The position numbers were made by a program, and so were the translations under genes. A model generated the notes under the pieces. That model ran no database searches, was not told the DNA's origin, and worked only from the letters and a program-made list of their open reading frames with translations. Shown here one piece after another: positions 42,749 to 52,534 of a stretch of 64,000 bases of DNA (position 1 is its first letter; each line of letters opens with the position of its first letter). Source of the DNA: Vibrio mangrovi (GTDB taxonomy: Bacteria > Pseudomonadota > Gammaproteobacteria > Enterobacterales > Vibrionaceae); assembly GCF_024346955.1 (NCBI RefSeq), contig NZ_AP024883.1:2728001-2792000 (forward strand), written 5' to 3'.

Positions 42749-43705
42749 CTAAGGTAAACTAAATCTGGCCACTTTGCCGGAAGTATACCCAGAAAGGTCG
42801 ACAGGTTCACCTGCAAATGTCATTGAAACGCTTTCCGGCGCTCCCAAAATGACTTTAAATGGTGCCTCTCCCCGGAGATGAATGGACTGGTTTGCTTTCT
42901 TTAACCCGACGAACAGAGTTTTGCCATTCGCATCACTGATACGAACCCAGCAATCATCCTCAAAGTTCATGGTTAGTGCTTTCAGATCAGCAGAAGAAAC
43001 TGTCTCGTCTGCTGCGGTCCCAGAAACCGTGCCGGATGAAGTTGCAACAGGTTCTTCTGCAGGTACAGAATCATCCGCGGCCGTGGCCGAATCCTGAACA
43101 TCCTGAGAAACAGATTCAGTTGTATCAGGTGTCGCAATGTTTTCAGGCTCTGGCTCAACCGGATTCTCAGCTTCAGAAGATTCCTGAGTCAGATCGCTGA
43201 CCGTAGTAAAATCATCCTTAGTCGCATCGTCTTGTTGACTCTCCGGCGCTTTTTCCTCTTGAATACGCTGAGACGGAACAAGTGTGTCCTGCTCCTGATT
43301 CTGATACCACCAAACGGATGAAATACCGATCACAATGGCAACAATGCCAACCGTGATCAGGTTAATACGACTGTTATGTTGCTCACGAGTTGTCTTTCTG
43401 GAAAAACTCGTCATGGATAATTCTTGTGCACCACCACCGCAATAATGATCATATGCAGAAAGAATAACCTGATCTTCAATCCCGACCAGTTTGGCATAAG
43501 ATCGGACATAACCTCTTGTAAATGTTGATACCTTATCGATATCAAAATTATTTTCTTCGAGAGACTGAACAACCGTCAGACGTAACCGAAGCTTGTCCGC
43601 GATCTGTTTTTGGGTCAATCCGAGAGACTCTCGCTTTTGCTTCAGGAGTGTCCCGGGTTTAATCTGGTTATCTTCTTCTTTGACTATTTCTGATTCTGTC
43701 ATCAC
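42749..43705 (-). CDS. rodZ: Cell-shape membrane protein RodZ
   Basis: RodZ links the MreB cytoskeleton to the rod elongation machinery. The 318-residue protein has an N-terminal helix-turn-helix (about 15-85, 'LGLTQKQIADKLRLRLTVVQ'), a juxtamembrane basic stretch, one membrane helix at about 115-135, an acidic Pro/Ser/Thr/Glu-rich linker (about 140-235) and a C-terminal DUF4115 beta domain. The linker is of low complexity. In many gammaproteobacteria it precedes ispG, as here. Confidence 0.94.
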   Translation of the reverse strand: MMTESEIVKEEDNQIKPGTLLKQKRESLGLTQKQIADKLRLRLTVVQSLEENNFDIDKVSTFTRGYVRSYAKLVGIEDQVILSAYDHYCGGGAQELSMTSFSRKTTREQHNSRINLITVGIVAIVIGISSVWWYQNQEQDTLVPSQRIQEEKAPESQQDDATKDDFTTVSDLTQESSEAENPVEPEPENIATPDTTESVSQDVQDSATAADDSVPAEEPVATSSGTVSGTAADETVSSADLKALTMNFEDDCWVRISDANGKTLFVGLKKANQSIHLRGEAPFKVILGAPESVSMTFAGEPVDLSGYTSGKVARFSLP

Positions 43706-44158
43706 GTGGCATCTATCTCATGTCTCTTTGCTGTAACCCTATATAAGCATAGCGCTTTATTGATTTTAGTTCTTATTGGTTAACTTATTACTATTACAGC
43801 CCAAAATAAAGTTCATATTAGCGTCAAAATTATCAATAACTCAAATAATTTTGATATATGCAATTAAACATTCTAAAGGATATTAGAACTGAAACAACAA
43901 TGAATTAAGGACGAAAACTCGGTTAAATCAAGGTTTTTCGAGAAATTGACAAAAAACAGGGGCAAATGCAGGATAAAGAGGGCAAGAACGCGACTTTTGT
44001 CAACTCATCACACTTCTGATAATTAGTGAAATACCCACCCGGAATTGACAACTAACGGTGATTTATTGAACAAAAATGATTAATTTTTTATACAGGATAC
44101 CTGCAATTATTGTGAACAGATATCCCATTATAAAAATAACAATAGATAAAACGCTGAA
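43706..44158. other. AT-rich gap between rlmN and rodZ
   Basis: No gene is visible in 453 bp. It presumably holds the rodZ promoter at its left end and the transcript end of rlmN at its right end, but no clear terminator hairpin was found. In E. coli pilF-like coding sequence lies between rlmN and rodZ; nothing resembling it is here. Confidence 0.5.
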
Positions 44159-45286
44159 TCAGTTAACTGCTTTTACCGGAATTGCATTTTGCTCTTGCTC
44201 AGCCAGAATCTTCGTCCGTTTGGTTCGATCGATGACATCACCAACAAGCTGCCCACAGGCGGCATCGATATCATCACCACGTGTTTTACGCACCGTTACC
44301 GTGTAGTCATATCCCATCAATGTTTTCATAAAACGATCAATCCGGGAATTACTGGGTTTCCGGTAAGGAGAACCGGGATAAGGATTAAACGGAATCAGAT
44401 TAATCTTACATGGCGTATCTTTCATTAGCTCGGCTAATTCGTGCGCATGTTCGGTACCATCGTTGACATGATCCAGCAGGATATATTCAACGGTTACTTT
44501 TCCACGGTTGGCGTTGGATGAAGCAATATAGTTACGGACCGACGCCAGAAAGTCCTGAATATCCCAACGATCGTTAATCGGCATAATTTCACTGCGTAGT
44601 GCATCATTCGGAGCATGGAGAGAAATAGCCAGCGCAACGTCAATTCGCCCGGTCATCTGCTCCAGTCCCGAAACAACTCCAGATGTAGAAACCGTCACCC
44701 TGCGCTTGGACAGACCGAATCCAAAGTCATCCAGCATAATTTCTAATGCAGGAAGCAGATTCTTCATATTAAGCAACGGTTCACCCATTCCCATCATCAC
44801 CACATTGGTGATTGGACGTCGACCCGTCTCTTTTTCCAGGCCAATTTCCCGTGCGGCACGCCAGACCTGACCAATGATCTCAGAAACCCGTAAATTACGG
44901 TTAAAACCTTGCTGGGCTGTCGAACAGAACTTACATTCCAGAGCACAGCCGACCTGAGACGACACACATAAAGTTGCCCGGTCATCTTCCGGGATGTAGA
45001 CAGTTTCTACATCCTGATCACCAACCCGCATCGCCCACTTAATCGTTCCATCCGACGAATGCTGAGCTTCTGAAACCAATGGTGCTCTGATTTCACAGCG
45101 GTTTTTCAGCTTCTCTATCAACTTTTTGTTAATGTTGGTCATCTTCTCAAAGTCATCACAACCAAAGTGATAAATCCACTTCATGATTTGATCGGCACGA
45201 AACGCTTTTTCGTTCAGCTCTTCAGTGAAAAACTGACGTAATGCGGGGCGATCAAAGTCGAGCAGATTGATTTTTTGTGTGGTCAT
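44159..45286 (-). CDS. rlmN: Dual-specificity rRNA/tRNA methyltransferase RlmN
   Basis: Radical-SAM enzyme that methylates C2 of A2503 in 23S rRNA and A37 in some tRNAs. The 375-residue chain has the cluster motif CALECKFCSTAQ (CxxxCxxC), 'GMGEPLLNMKNLLPALEIM' and 'SLHAPNDALRSEIMPIN', plus 'RKTRGDDIDAACGQL' with the catalytic Cys near the C-terminus. The start was set at the ATG after GAGAGGTTCC; six upstream codons were dropped. It follows ndk on the same strand. Confidence 0.96.
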   Translation of the reverse strand: MTTQKINLLDFDRPALRQFFTEELNEKAFRADQIMKWIYHFGCDDFEKMTNINKKLIEKLKNRCEIRAPLVSEAQHSSDGTIKWAMRVGDQDVETVYIPEDDRATLCVSSQVGCALECKFCSTAQQGFNRNLRVSEIIGQVWRAAREIGLEKETGRRPITNVVMMGMGEPLLNMKNLLPALEIMLDDFGFGLSKRRVTVSTSGVVSGLEQMTGRIDVALAISLHAPNDALRSEIMPINDRWDIQDFLASVRNYIASSNANRGKVTVEYILLDHVNDGTEHAHELAELMKDTPCKINLIPFNPYPGSPYRKPSNSRIDRFMKTLMGYDYTVTVRKTRGDDIDAACGQLVGDVIDRTKRTKILAEQEQNAIPVKAVN

Positions 45287-45382
45287 GGAACCTCTCAGAA
45301 ACACCGGACATCAAATTCAGGGCGCGAATTGTACAGCCTTTAAGCACTGACAACAAGTCCTCTTCTTCGGTCGACAGATAGT

Positions 45383-45407
45383 AAAAACCCCGGTCTGGCC
45401 GGGGTTT
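45383..45407 (-). terminator. Terminator of ndk
   Basis: AAACCCCGG (45385-45393) and CCGGGGTTT (45399-45407) form a 9-bp stem; read on the minus strand the stem ends in TTTTT. It is only 5 bases after the ndk stop. Confidence 0.88.
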
Positions 45408-45411
45408 CTCG

Positions 45412-45849
45412 TTATAAATTAGAGACTCTCGGGCAAATTTCCGAATCAGGGAAAAAGAAAGCAATCTCCCGAGCTGCCGATTCAGGGCTATCACTGCCAT
45501 GAACCGAATTCAGACGCATACTGATTGCGTAATCAGCACGAAGCGTACCGCAAGCCGCTTCTTCCGGGTTGGTTTTTCCCATTAATTCCCGATAACGGAC
45601 AATCGCATTCTCACCTTCAAGCACCTGCACCATAATTGGTCCGGAAGTCATGAACTCTTTCAGCGATTCAAAAAATGGTTTTCCCTCATGTTCGGCATAA
45701 AAACCACTGGCTTGTTCTTCAGTTAAATGCACCATTTTTGCCGCAACAATCTGCAAACCGGCTTTTTCAATGCGATGATAGATTTCACCAATCAGATTAC
45801 GCTCAACAGCATCTGGCTTTACGATAGAAAAGGTTCTCTCTAAGGCCAT
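45412..45849 (-). CDS. ndk: Nucleoside diphosphate kinase
   Basis: Transfers phosphate between nucleoside tri- and diphosphates. The 145-residue chain has the family fold with 'ERTFSIVKPDAVERNLIGEI' and the active-site histidine in NSVHGSDS. Length is close to E. coli Ndk (143). It lies 81 bp after pepB and ends at its own terminator, so is probably transcribed alone or from pepB. Confidence 0.97.
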   Translation of the reverse strand: MALERTFSIVKPDAVERNLIGEIYHRIEKAGLQIVAAKMVHLTEEQASGFYAEHEGKPFFESLKEFMTSGPIMVQVLEGENAIVRYRELMGKTNPEEAACGTLRADYAISMRLNSVHGSDSPESAAREIAFFFPDSEICPRVSNL

Positions 45850-45930
45850 AAAATTATCCTTTCATTTTGTATTTATAGTCATTCAGATATTCAGGCTTAA
45901 AGGCCTGAACTGAATTTTATTTCGCCCGTT

Positions 45931-47217
45931 TTATTCATTCAGTAAACGAGCCAGGGTACGAATACCGATTCCTGTCGCCCCTGCCGACCACTTATCCGTT
46001 GCTGACTTACGATAAGTTGCTGCACAGTCAATATGTAACCAACCTTTCTGGTAATTGTCCACAAAGTTCGATAAAAATGCAGCAGCTGTACTCGCTCCCG
46101 GTGTATAGTCAGCAGAACTGATATTTGACAGGTCAGCAAAACTGGAAGACAGCATATCCCGATGGAACGATTCCAGTGGCAACGGCCATAATCTTTCATT
46201 TTCTGCTTTTGCCACAGAGAGTGCGTGATGACTCAGCGTCTCATCAAAACTCAATAAAGCATGATAATCGACACCCAGAGCATTCTTCGCAGCACCAGTC
46301 AGCGTCGCACAGTCAATAATCATTTCCGGATTCTGTTCGCAGGCATAGATCAGACCATCGGCCAGAACCAGCCGACCTTCGGCATCGGTATTCATGATTT
46401 CAACTGTTTTACCATTCTTATAAGTAATGATATCTCCCAGCTTCAGAGCCCGTCCGGAAACCATATTTTCAGCACAACATAAAATCAGTTTCACCCGCTT
46501 ATTCAGACCGCGCAAAATTGCCAGCCCTAGACCGCCGGTAACCAATGCAGCTCCGCCCATGTCAGACTTCATTGTTGTCATGAAGTTTGAAGGTTTCAGG
46601 CTATAGCCACCCGAATCGAATGTAATCCCTTTCCCTACAAGACAGGCATAAACCGGTGCATTTTCATCTCCGGTCGGGTTGTAATCCAGTTGCAACATTG
46701 CTGAAGTTCTTTCTGAACCACGCCCAACGGCAAAAATACCAGCCCAGCCTTCAGCAAGCAGATCTTTATCTTTCACAATACGATAAGTAACCGTATCAGG
46801 TGCCAGTGACTTCACAAACTCCGCTGCCATTGTTGCCAGTTGCCGGGGAGCAACTTCTTCAGCACTCTTGTTAATCACATCCCTAGTCCAGCCTGAAGTT
46901 TTGATTCTGGCATCCAATTCCTGCTGCTCATCTTCAGCAAGAGCTTCCCAAGTCAGAGTGTTTAATTTTTTCGGATCCCGGTATCCCTGATAGAAAGCCC
47001 AGATAGTTTCCAAGTCCCATTCACTTCCGAGCAATGAAATATTACGCAGACCTTGCCCGTCCATCTTGCGGGCTGCTTTCTGAATGGTCACTAGAGGGGA
47101 AGATGATGGATCAATATGAATCGTTATACCGGATTCGGAATAGGAAATCGTCGCATTTTCTCCCCACTGTTCGGGAGCTTTTTCCTGACTTATATATACT
47201 GACATATTTACAGACAT
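45931..47217 (-). CDS. pepB: Peptidase B (M17 leucyl aminopeptidase family)
   Basis: Cytoplasmic two-metal aminopeptidase of 428 residues. The M17 signature NTDAEGRLVL is present, with 'GKGITFDSGGYSLKP' and 'MKSDMGGAA' giving the metal ligands. The N-terminal 170 residues match PepB rather than PepA (for example 'QKAARKMDGQGL'). AAGGAGAGACC precedes the ATG. It lies downstream of iscX after a terminator, matching the isc-pepB-ndk order in gammaproteobacteria. Confidence 0.95.
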   Translation of the reverse strand: MSVNMSVYISQEKAPEQWGENATISYSESGITIHIDPSSSPLVTIQKAARKMDGQGLRNISLLGSEWDLETIWAFYQGYRDPKKLNTLTWEALAEDEQQELDARIKTSGWTRDVINKSAEEVAPRQLATMAAEFVKSLAPDTVTYRIVKDKDLLAEGWAGIFAVGRGSERTSAMLQLDYNPTGDENAPVYACLVGKGITFDSGGYSLKPSNFMTTMKSDMGGAALVTGGLGLAILRGLNKRVKLILCCAENMVSGRALKLGDIITYKNGKTVEIMNTDAEGRLVLADGLIYACEQNPEMIIDCATLTGAAKNALGVDYHALLSFDETLSHHALSVAKAENERLWPLPLESFHRDMLSSSFADLSNISSADYTPGASTAAAFLSNFVDNYQKGWLHIDCAATYRKSATDKWSAGATGIGIRTLARLLNE

Positions 47218-47312
47218 GGTCTCTCCTTGTCTTTAATTCGCTTTTTTGCCGCTTATTTTTCTGGTTTATTCAGTCAATTTACCATTATATCCGGCAAACA
47301 TGTCAAATTGAT

Positions 47313-47340
47313 AAAAAGCGGACCTGTAAAGATCCGCTTT
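47313..47340 (-). terminator. Terminator of the isc operon
   Basis: AAAGCGGA (47315-47322) and TCCGCTTT (47333-47340) form the stem; on the minus strand it is followed by TTTTTAT. It is about 50 bases after the iscX stop. Confidence 0.85.
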
Positions 47341-47387
47341 CACCTTCATTTATTTTTACAGACAACAACTGTGAAACAACAGTCATA

Positions 47388-47585
47388 CTAATCAATTTCT
47401 TCCATCCAGCACAGAATAATTGCCTCTAAAATTTTTTCATTCGAGTGATTCGGATCATCATCGAAACCATCCAAATCCATGACCCACTGATGTAAGTCGG
47501 TAAAACGTACATTCTTCGGGTCAATCTCAGGATAAAGTTCGCATAGCTCTATCGCAATATCCCGTGAATCGGTCCATTTCATCAT
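47388..47585 (-). CDS. iscX: IscX (YfhJ) Fe-S assembly accessory protein
   Basis: A 65-residue acidic protein that binds IscS and iron and tunes cluster formation. The sequence 'KWTDSRDIAIELCELYPEIDP' and 'FTDLHQWVMDLDGFDDDPNHS' matches IscX of E. coli (66). It is the last gene of the isc unit, 33 bp after fdx. Confidence 0.95.
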   Translation of the reverse strand: MMKWTDSRDIAIELCELYPEIDPKNVRFTDLHQWVMDLDGFDDDPNHSNEKILEAIILCWMEEID

Positions 47586-47618
47586 TTATTCCTGTTTAAT
47601 ACCTGGCAGCAATAAAGC

Positions 47619-47957
47619 TTAATGATCTTCAGCTGCGTGGTTCAATGTATATTTAGGGATTTCGATCACCAGATCTTCATCAGCAACTTTTGCCTGACAG
47701 CCAAGCCGGGATTCGGGTTCCAGCCCCCAGGCTTTATCCAGCATGTCATCTTCCAGCTCATCACTTTCTTCAAGCGAATCAAAACCTTCCCGTACGATAA
47801 CATGGCAAGTGGTGCACGCACACGACTTCTCGCATGCATGCTCAATCCCAATACCGTTTTTCAGCGCTACATCAAGAACTGTTTCTCCGGTTTCAGCCTC
47901 AAGTACTGCGCCTTCCGGACACAACTCTTCATGAGGTAAAACAATAATCTTTGGCAT
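47619..47957 (-). CDS. fdx: 2Fe-2S ferredoxin of the isc operon
   Basis: Electron donor for IscS/IscU cluster assembly. The 112-residue protein has the adrenodoxin-type ligand pattern 'CEKSCACTTC' (Cx5CxxC) plus a distal Cys in 'SRLGCQAKV'. Length matches E. coli Fdx (111). It is 13 bp downstream of hscA. Confidence 0.96.
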   Translation of the reverse strand: MPKIIVLPHEELCPEGAVLEAETGETVLDVALKNGIGIEHACEKSCACTTCHVIVREGFDSLEESDELEDDMLDKAWGLEPESRLGCQAKVADEDLVIEIPKYTLNHAAEDH

Positions 47958-47970
47958 GTTTGTATCTCAA

Positions 47971-49827
47971 CTACTCAATATCATCCACAGACTGACCAGC
48001 CAGCGCTTCACGAATCGATTTATCCATACGACGTGAAGCAAACGGCTGACTTACTTTATCAATGTCTTTGATTCCCTGCTCAATCGCATCGGCATCATCA
48101 CCATTTCTCAAAGCGATCAGCGTCTCTATCGCCGTCAGAAGCTCGCCTCTTTCCTGCTCATTCAATAGTTCGTCACCATCAGCCTGCATTGCAGCAATCA
48201 AACCTTCAATGACCCGGTCAGCTTCTACACACTGTTCCATCAATGCTCTGGCTCTCATATCTTCTTCTGCATGAGCCATAGAATCTTTGAGCATGTTTGC
48301 AACTTCGTCATCACTTAAACCATAAGACGGTTTCACCTGAATTTCAGCCTGAATTCCGGTACTTTTTTCCATCGCCGTCACGGAAAGCAGACCATCAGCA
48401 TCAACCTGATAAGTTACCCGGATATGCGCAGCGCCAGCAGTCATTGGTGGAATGCCTTTCAGAGAGAAACGCGCCAGCGATCGACAATCGTCAACCATTT
48501 CCCGTTCTCCCTGAACCGTATGGATCATCATGGCTGTCTGACCATCTTTAAATGTTGTAAATTCCTGAGCACGGGCAACAGGAATAGTCGTGTTACGGGG
48601 AATAATTTTTTCCACCAGACCACCCATGGTTTCAATTCCCAGAGACAACGGAATAACATCCAGTAACAACATTTCCGAATCCGGTTTATTACCAGCCAGA
48701 ATATCCGCCTGAGTCGCAGCACCAATAGCAACAACTTCATCGGGATTAATACTGGTCAGCGGCTGGCGACCAAAAAATTCACCAACCATTTCACGTACGA
48801 ATGGCGTCCGGGTTGAACCACCGACCATCACGACTTCAATCACGTCTTCGGCATCAACATCCGCATCTTTCAGAGCCCGGCGGCAAGACATCAGCGTTTT
48901 TTTCACCAAAGGCTGAATCAGTGCTTCAAACTGGGTACGGCTCAGTTGTCCGTTCCATCCCAGAACAGAAATATCTGCTGTTTCAGCATCAGAAAGATCA
49001 ATTTTCGCCTGAGATGCCGCATCCAGTAACATCCGGTACTCTTCAGCACTCAGAGCATGTTCAATCGCAATACACTCTTTCAGATGATCCGCAATAAGAT
49101 GGTCAAAATCATCACCACCAAGAGCGGAGTCTCCTCCGGTCGCTAATACTTCAAATACACCTTTTGACAGACGCAGAATAGAAATATCAAATGTACCGCC
49201 CCCCAAATCGTAGACCGCAATGACGCCTTCCTGACCTGAATCGAGACCATAAGCAATCGCAGCAGCAGTTGGTTCATTCAGTAACCGCAAGACATGCAGC
49301 CCGGCGAGTTTAGCGGCTTCTTTGGTTCCGGCACGCTGAGCATCGTCAAAATAAGCGGGAACGGTAATGACAACACCAGCCAGCTCACCACCAAGCGTTT
49401 GCTCCGCCCGACGAGCCAGTGTTCTGAGGATATCCGCGGAAACCTGAATTGGATTTTTGTCACCCTGTGCGGTCTGTAACACAGGTAAACCATGATCACT
49501 GGATTTAAACCGATAGGGTAAATGAGGATAACGCTGTTCAACGTCATGCAAAGAACGACCGATCAGTCGTTTCACCGAAATAACTGTATTTTCTGGATCT
49601 CGCTGTGCTTTTTTTCTGGCCTCAATACCGACCAGTATTTCTTCCTGAGAATAATTCACGACAGAAGGGACAATACTCTGCCCATTCGCATCAGGTAGTG
49701 TCTCGGCCGAACCACTCCGGACCGAAGCCACCAGAGAATTTGTTGTACCTAAGTCAATGCCTGCAGCCAGCTTGTGTTGATGAGGTGAAGCACTCTGACC
49801 AGGCTCAGCAATTTGCAGTAATGCCAT
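47971..49827 (-). CDS. hscA: Hsp70-type chaperone HscA
   Basis: Helps release Fe-S clusters from IscU. The 618-residue protein has the actin-like ATPase domain ('AGIDLGTTNSLVA', 'AVYDLGGGTFDISIL', 'VVMVGGSTRTPFVRE') and a C-terminal peptide-binding part. It recognises the LPPVK loop of IscU, which is present in the iscU gene here. It is 20 bp after hscB. Length is close to E. coli HscA (616). Confidence 0.97.
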   Translation of the reverse strand: MALLQIAEPGQSASPHQHKLAAGIDLGTTNSLVASVRSGSAETLPDANGQSIVPSVVNYSQEEILVGIEARKKAQRDPENTVISVKRLIGRSLHDVEQRYPHLPYRFKSSDHGLPVLQTAQGDKNPIQVSADILRTLARRAEQTLGGELAGVVITVPAYFDDAQRAGTKEAAKLAGLHVLRLLNEPTAAAIAYGLDSGQEGVIAVYDLGGGTFDISILRLSKGVFEVLATGGDSALGGDDFDHLIADHLKECIAIEHALSAEEYRMLLDAASQAKIDLSDAETADISVLGWNGQLSRTQFEALIQPLVKKTLMSCRRALKDADVDAEDVIEVVMVGGSTRTPFVREMVGEFFGRQPLTSINPDEVVAIGAATQADILAGNKPDSEMLLLDVIPLSLGIETMGGLVEKIIPRNTTIPVARAQEFTTFKDGQTAMMIHTVQGEREMVDDCRSLARFSLKGIPPMTAGAAHIRVTYQVDADGLLSVTAMEKSTGIQAEIQVKPSYGLSDDEVANMLKDSMAHAEEDMRARALMEQCVEADRVIEGLIAAMQADGDELLNEQERGELLTAIETLIALRNGDDADAIEQGIKDIDKVSQPFASRRMDKSIREALAGQSVDDIE

Positions 49828-49847
49828 TGGGCTTTCCTTTTTCTGAA

Positions 49848-50363
49848 CTAACCGAGAAGTTTCTCTTCGGCCCGTTCGATTTCATGTCTTAGTTTGGCAA
49901 TAAACTTGAGTTTCCGGACTGAATCAGCAGCAACTTCCCATTGAGATTGCTCCAGTTCTTCTCGCAGGCCAGTCAATTGCGTTTTATACATTTTGCTGAC
50001 TTTGCCTTCAAAATCGATCAGTTTATCATGGGCATCAGTATCGCTTTCAAGCATTTCCAGCTCTTCACGTAACAACATCTGCTCCATCAGGAATTCCGGA
50101 TCCTGCATAGTCTGCTGCTCGCTGCGAAGATCAATTCCCTGAAGGATTAACAGATATTCAGCGCGGCGAATATCATTTTTCAGTGTCTGGTAGGCATCAT
50201 TAATCTCAGATGCTTTCTGTACCGCAACTAAACGCTCCCGTTCTGAAGCCGTCGCAAAATTGTCCGGATGAAAGCGTTTCTGCAATTCCCGGAACTGAGA
50301 AGAAAGAAGGCTACCATCCAGATTAAACTGAATTGGTAGCCCAAATAATTCAAAGTAATTCAT
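49848..50363 (-). CDS. hscB: J-domain co-chaperone HscB
   Basis: Delivers IscU to HscA and stimulates its ATPase. The 171-residue protein has an N-terminal J domain with the HPD motif (RFHPDNFATASERE) at about residues 36-38, and a C-terminal helical IscU-binding bundle. Same length as E. coli HscB. It is 122 bp after iscA, a typical spacing. Confidence 0.97.
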   Translation of the reverse strand: MNYFELFGLPIQFNLDGSLLSSQFRELQKRFHPDNFATASERERLVAVQKASEINDAYQTLKNDIRRAEYLLILQGIDLRSEQQTMQDPEFLMEQMLLREELEMLESDTDAHDKLIDFEGKVSKMYKTQLTGLREELEQSQWEVAADSVRKLKFIAKLRHEIERAEEKLLG

Positions 50364-50485
50364 GTTAATATCAGTCCTGACTCATCGGCTATCCAATTCA
50401 ACATTAACGCTTCCTGACTTCCGATGTCGTCGTACACTCGATTGTTGTACGCATGGATGTTGTCATATGAATGGGAACTGCTATG

Positions 50486-50809
50486 TTAAACATTAAAGCT
50501 TTCACCACAACCACATTCACTTTTCACATTCGGATTGTTGAATTCAAAGCCTTCGTTTAACCCCTGCTTGACATAATCTAACTGAGTGCCGTCAAGATAA
50601 ACCAGACTCTTTGGATCAATGATAACTTTGACACCATGTTCCTCAAAGATCTGATCTTCTTCGTTTACTTCGTCAACAAATTCCAGTACATATGCCATGC
50701 CGGAACAACCCGTTGTTCTGACACCTAAACGTAAGCCAATTCCCTTTCCCCGGTTTTCTAAAAAGGTACGGACTCGATCTGCTGCAGTTTCAGTTAAGGT
50801 GATGGCCAT
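50486..50809 (-). CDS. iscA: A-type Fe-S carrier IscA
   Basis: Carries nascent Fe-S clusters to targets. The 107-residue protein has the conserved ligands Cys35 (TTGCSGMAY) and Cys99/Cys101 (SECGCGESF). It lies 64 bp after iscU; a strong hairpin lies between them. Length matches E. coli IscA (107). Confidence 0.97.
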   Translation of the reverse strand: MAITLTETAADRVRTFLENRGKGIGLRLGVRTTGCSGMAYVLEFVDEVNEEDQIFEEHGVKVIIDPKSLVYLDGTQLDYVKQGLNEGFEFNNPNVKSECGCGESFNV

Positions 50810-50842
50810 ACAACTCTAACCTTAAAATCTAGTGGGTTTGAG

Positions 50843-50865
50843 GAGGGAATCTCAAAGATTCCCTC
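50843..50865 (-). other. Hairpin between iscU and iscA
   Basis: GAGGGAATC (50843-50851), loop TCAAA, GATTCCCTC (50857-50865). The stem is perfect for 9 bp. On the minus strand no T-run follows. It could set relative levels of iscRSU and iscA mRNA by stabilising an upstream end. Confidence 0.65.
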
Positions 50866-50873
50866 GATTTCTT

Positions 50874-51257
50874 TTAAAGCTCGTGCTTTTTCTTGTAGTC
50901 CGCAACGGCTGCTTTAATCGCATCTTCAGCAAGAATTGAACAATGCACTTTGACAGGAGGCAATTCAAGTTCTTCCGCAATTTCAGCATTCTTTATTGCT
51001 GCAGCTTCATCAATTGATTTACCTTTAACCCACTCAGTTACCAGCGAGCTGGAAGCAATCGCACTACCACACCCATAGGTCTTAAATTTTGCATCTTCAA
51101 TGATGCCTTCCGGTGAAACTTTAATCTGCAGTTTCATAACGTCACCACACGCCGGAGCACCTACCATACCACTTCCGACACTCGGATCTTCTTTATCAAA
51201 AGAACCGACATTGCGTGGATTCTCATAGTGGTCAATTACTTTATCACTATATGCCAT
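50874..51257 (-). CDS. iscU: Fe-S cluster scaffold IscU
   Basis: Scaffold on which 2Fe-2S clusters are built. The 127-residue protein has the three cluster cysteines in PACGDVM, YGCGSAI and VHCSILAE, and the HscA recognition loop LPPVK. It is 36 bp after iscS. Length is one short of E. coli IscU (128). Confidence 0.98.
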   Translation of the reverse strand: MAYSDKVIDHYENPRNVGSFDKEDPSVGSGMVGAPACGDVMKLQIKVSPEGIIEDAKFKTYGCGSAIASSSLVTEWVKGKSIDEAAAIKNAEIAEELELPPVKVHCSILAEDAIKAAVADYKKKHEL

Positions 51258-51293
51258 GATGATTACCTCATATCCTCTATCGCCGGGAAGAAA

Positions 51294-52508
51294 TTAATGA
51301 TGAGCCCACTCAACAGAACTCAAATCAACGCCTTCCTTGTACATATCCCATAGAGGAGACATGTCGCGTAATTTATCTACAGCTACACGGATTTGCTCAA
51401 CCGCGTAGTCTACCTCTTCTTCCGTCGTAAAACGACCAAACGAAAAACGAATCGAGCTATGAGCCAGTTCATCGTCCATCCCCAGAGCACGTAAGACATA
51501 CGAAGGCTCCAGACTGGCAGAAGTACAGGCACTGCCTGATGAAACAGCCAGATCTTTCAGAGACATCAGTAACGATTCACCTTCAACATACGCAAAACTG
51601 ATGTTCAGGTTATTCGGAAGACGCTGTTCTAGATCGCCATTGATCGTTACCGCTTCCATCCCTTCAAGCCCGGCCAGCATACGATCCCGCAATTTCTTCG
51701 CATGATCATAGTCTTGCTGCATTTCTTCTTTGGCAATCCGAAAGGCTTCGCCCATCCCAACAATTTGATGTGTTGGAAGTGTACCGGAACGGAATCCACG
51801 CTCGTGGCCGCCACCATGCATTTGAGCTTCCAGACGAATCCGTGGTTTACGGCGAACATAAAGCGCACCAATACCTTTCGGCCCATATACTTTGTGGGCG
51901 GACAAAGAAATCAGATCAACTTTCAGCTTCTGCACGTCGATCGGTAATTTTCCGGCTGATTGTGCTGCATCGACATGAAAAACGATTTTGCGCTCCCGAC
52001 ACAGTTCACCGATTGCTTCAATATCCTGAATCACACCGATCTCATTGTTCACATGCATAATAGAGACAAGAACTGTGTCATCACGCATTGCAGCTTCCAG
52101 CTTGTTCAAATCGATCAGACCATTTGATTCCGGCTCAAGGTATGTGACTTCAAAGCCTTCACGCTCAAGCTGACGACAGGTATCCAGAACGGCTTTATGC
52201 TCTGTTTTACAGGTAATGATATGTTTACCTTTCTTGCCGTAAAAGTGTGCTGCACCTTTAATCGCAAGGTTATCAGACTCAGTTGCGCCCGATGTAAAAA
52301 CAATTTCTCTTGAATCAGCATTCAGCAATGCTGCAATCTGCTCACGTGCCGTATCAACAGCTTCTTCTGCCTGCCAGCCATAACGGTGAGAACGAGATGC
52401 CGGGTTACCATAAATACCATCGACCGTCATGTACTGAACCATTTTTTCAGCAACACGAGGATCAACCGGGCATGTCGCTGAATAGTCAAAATAAATAGGC
52501 AGTTTCAT
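51294..52508 (-). CDS. iscS: Cysteine desulfurase IscS
   Basis: PLP enzyme that takes sulfur from cysteine for Fe-S clusters, tRNA thiolation and other uses. The 404-residue protein has the PLP lysine in 'SLSAHKVYGPKGIGALYV' and the catalytic Cys in SSGSACTSASLEPSYV. It ends 'SSVEWAHH', as in E. coli IscS (404). It is 26 bp after iscR. Confidence 0.98.
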   Translation of the reverse strand: MKLPIYFDYSATCPVDPRVAEKMVQYMTVDGIYGNPASRSHRYGWQAEEAVDTAREQIAALLNADSREIVFTSGATESDNLAIKGAAHFYGKKGKHIITCKTEHKAVLDTCRQLEREGFEVTYLEPESNGLIDLNKLEAAMRDDTVLVSIMHVNNEIGVIQDIEAIGELCRERKIVFHVDAAQSAGKLPIDVQKLKVDLISLSAHKVYGPKGIGALYVRRKPRIRLEAQMHGGGHERGFRSGTLPTHQIVGMGEAFRIAKEEMQQDYDHAKKLRDRMLAGLEGMEAVTINGDLEQRLPNNLNISFAYVEGESLLMSLKDLAVSSGSACTSASLEPSYVLRALGMDDELAHSSIRFSFGRFTTEEEVDYAVEQIRVAVDKLRDMSPLWDMYKEGVDLSSVEWAHH

Positions 52509-52534
52509 TTTCTACTCCAATGTAAAACTAGCAA

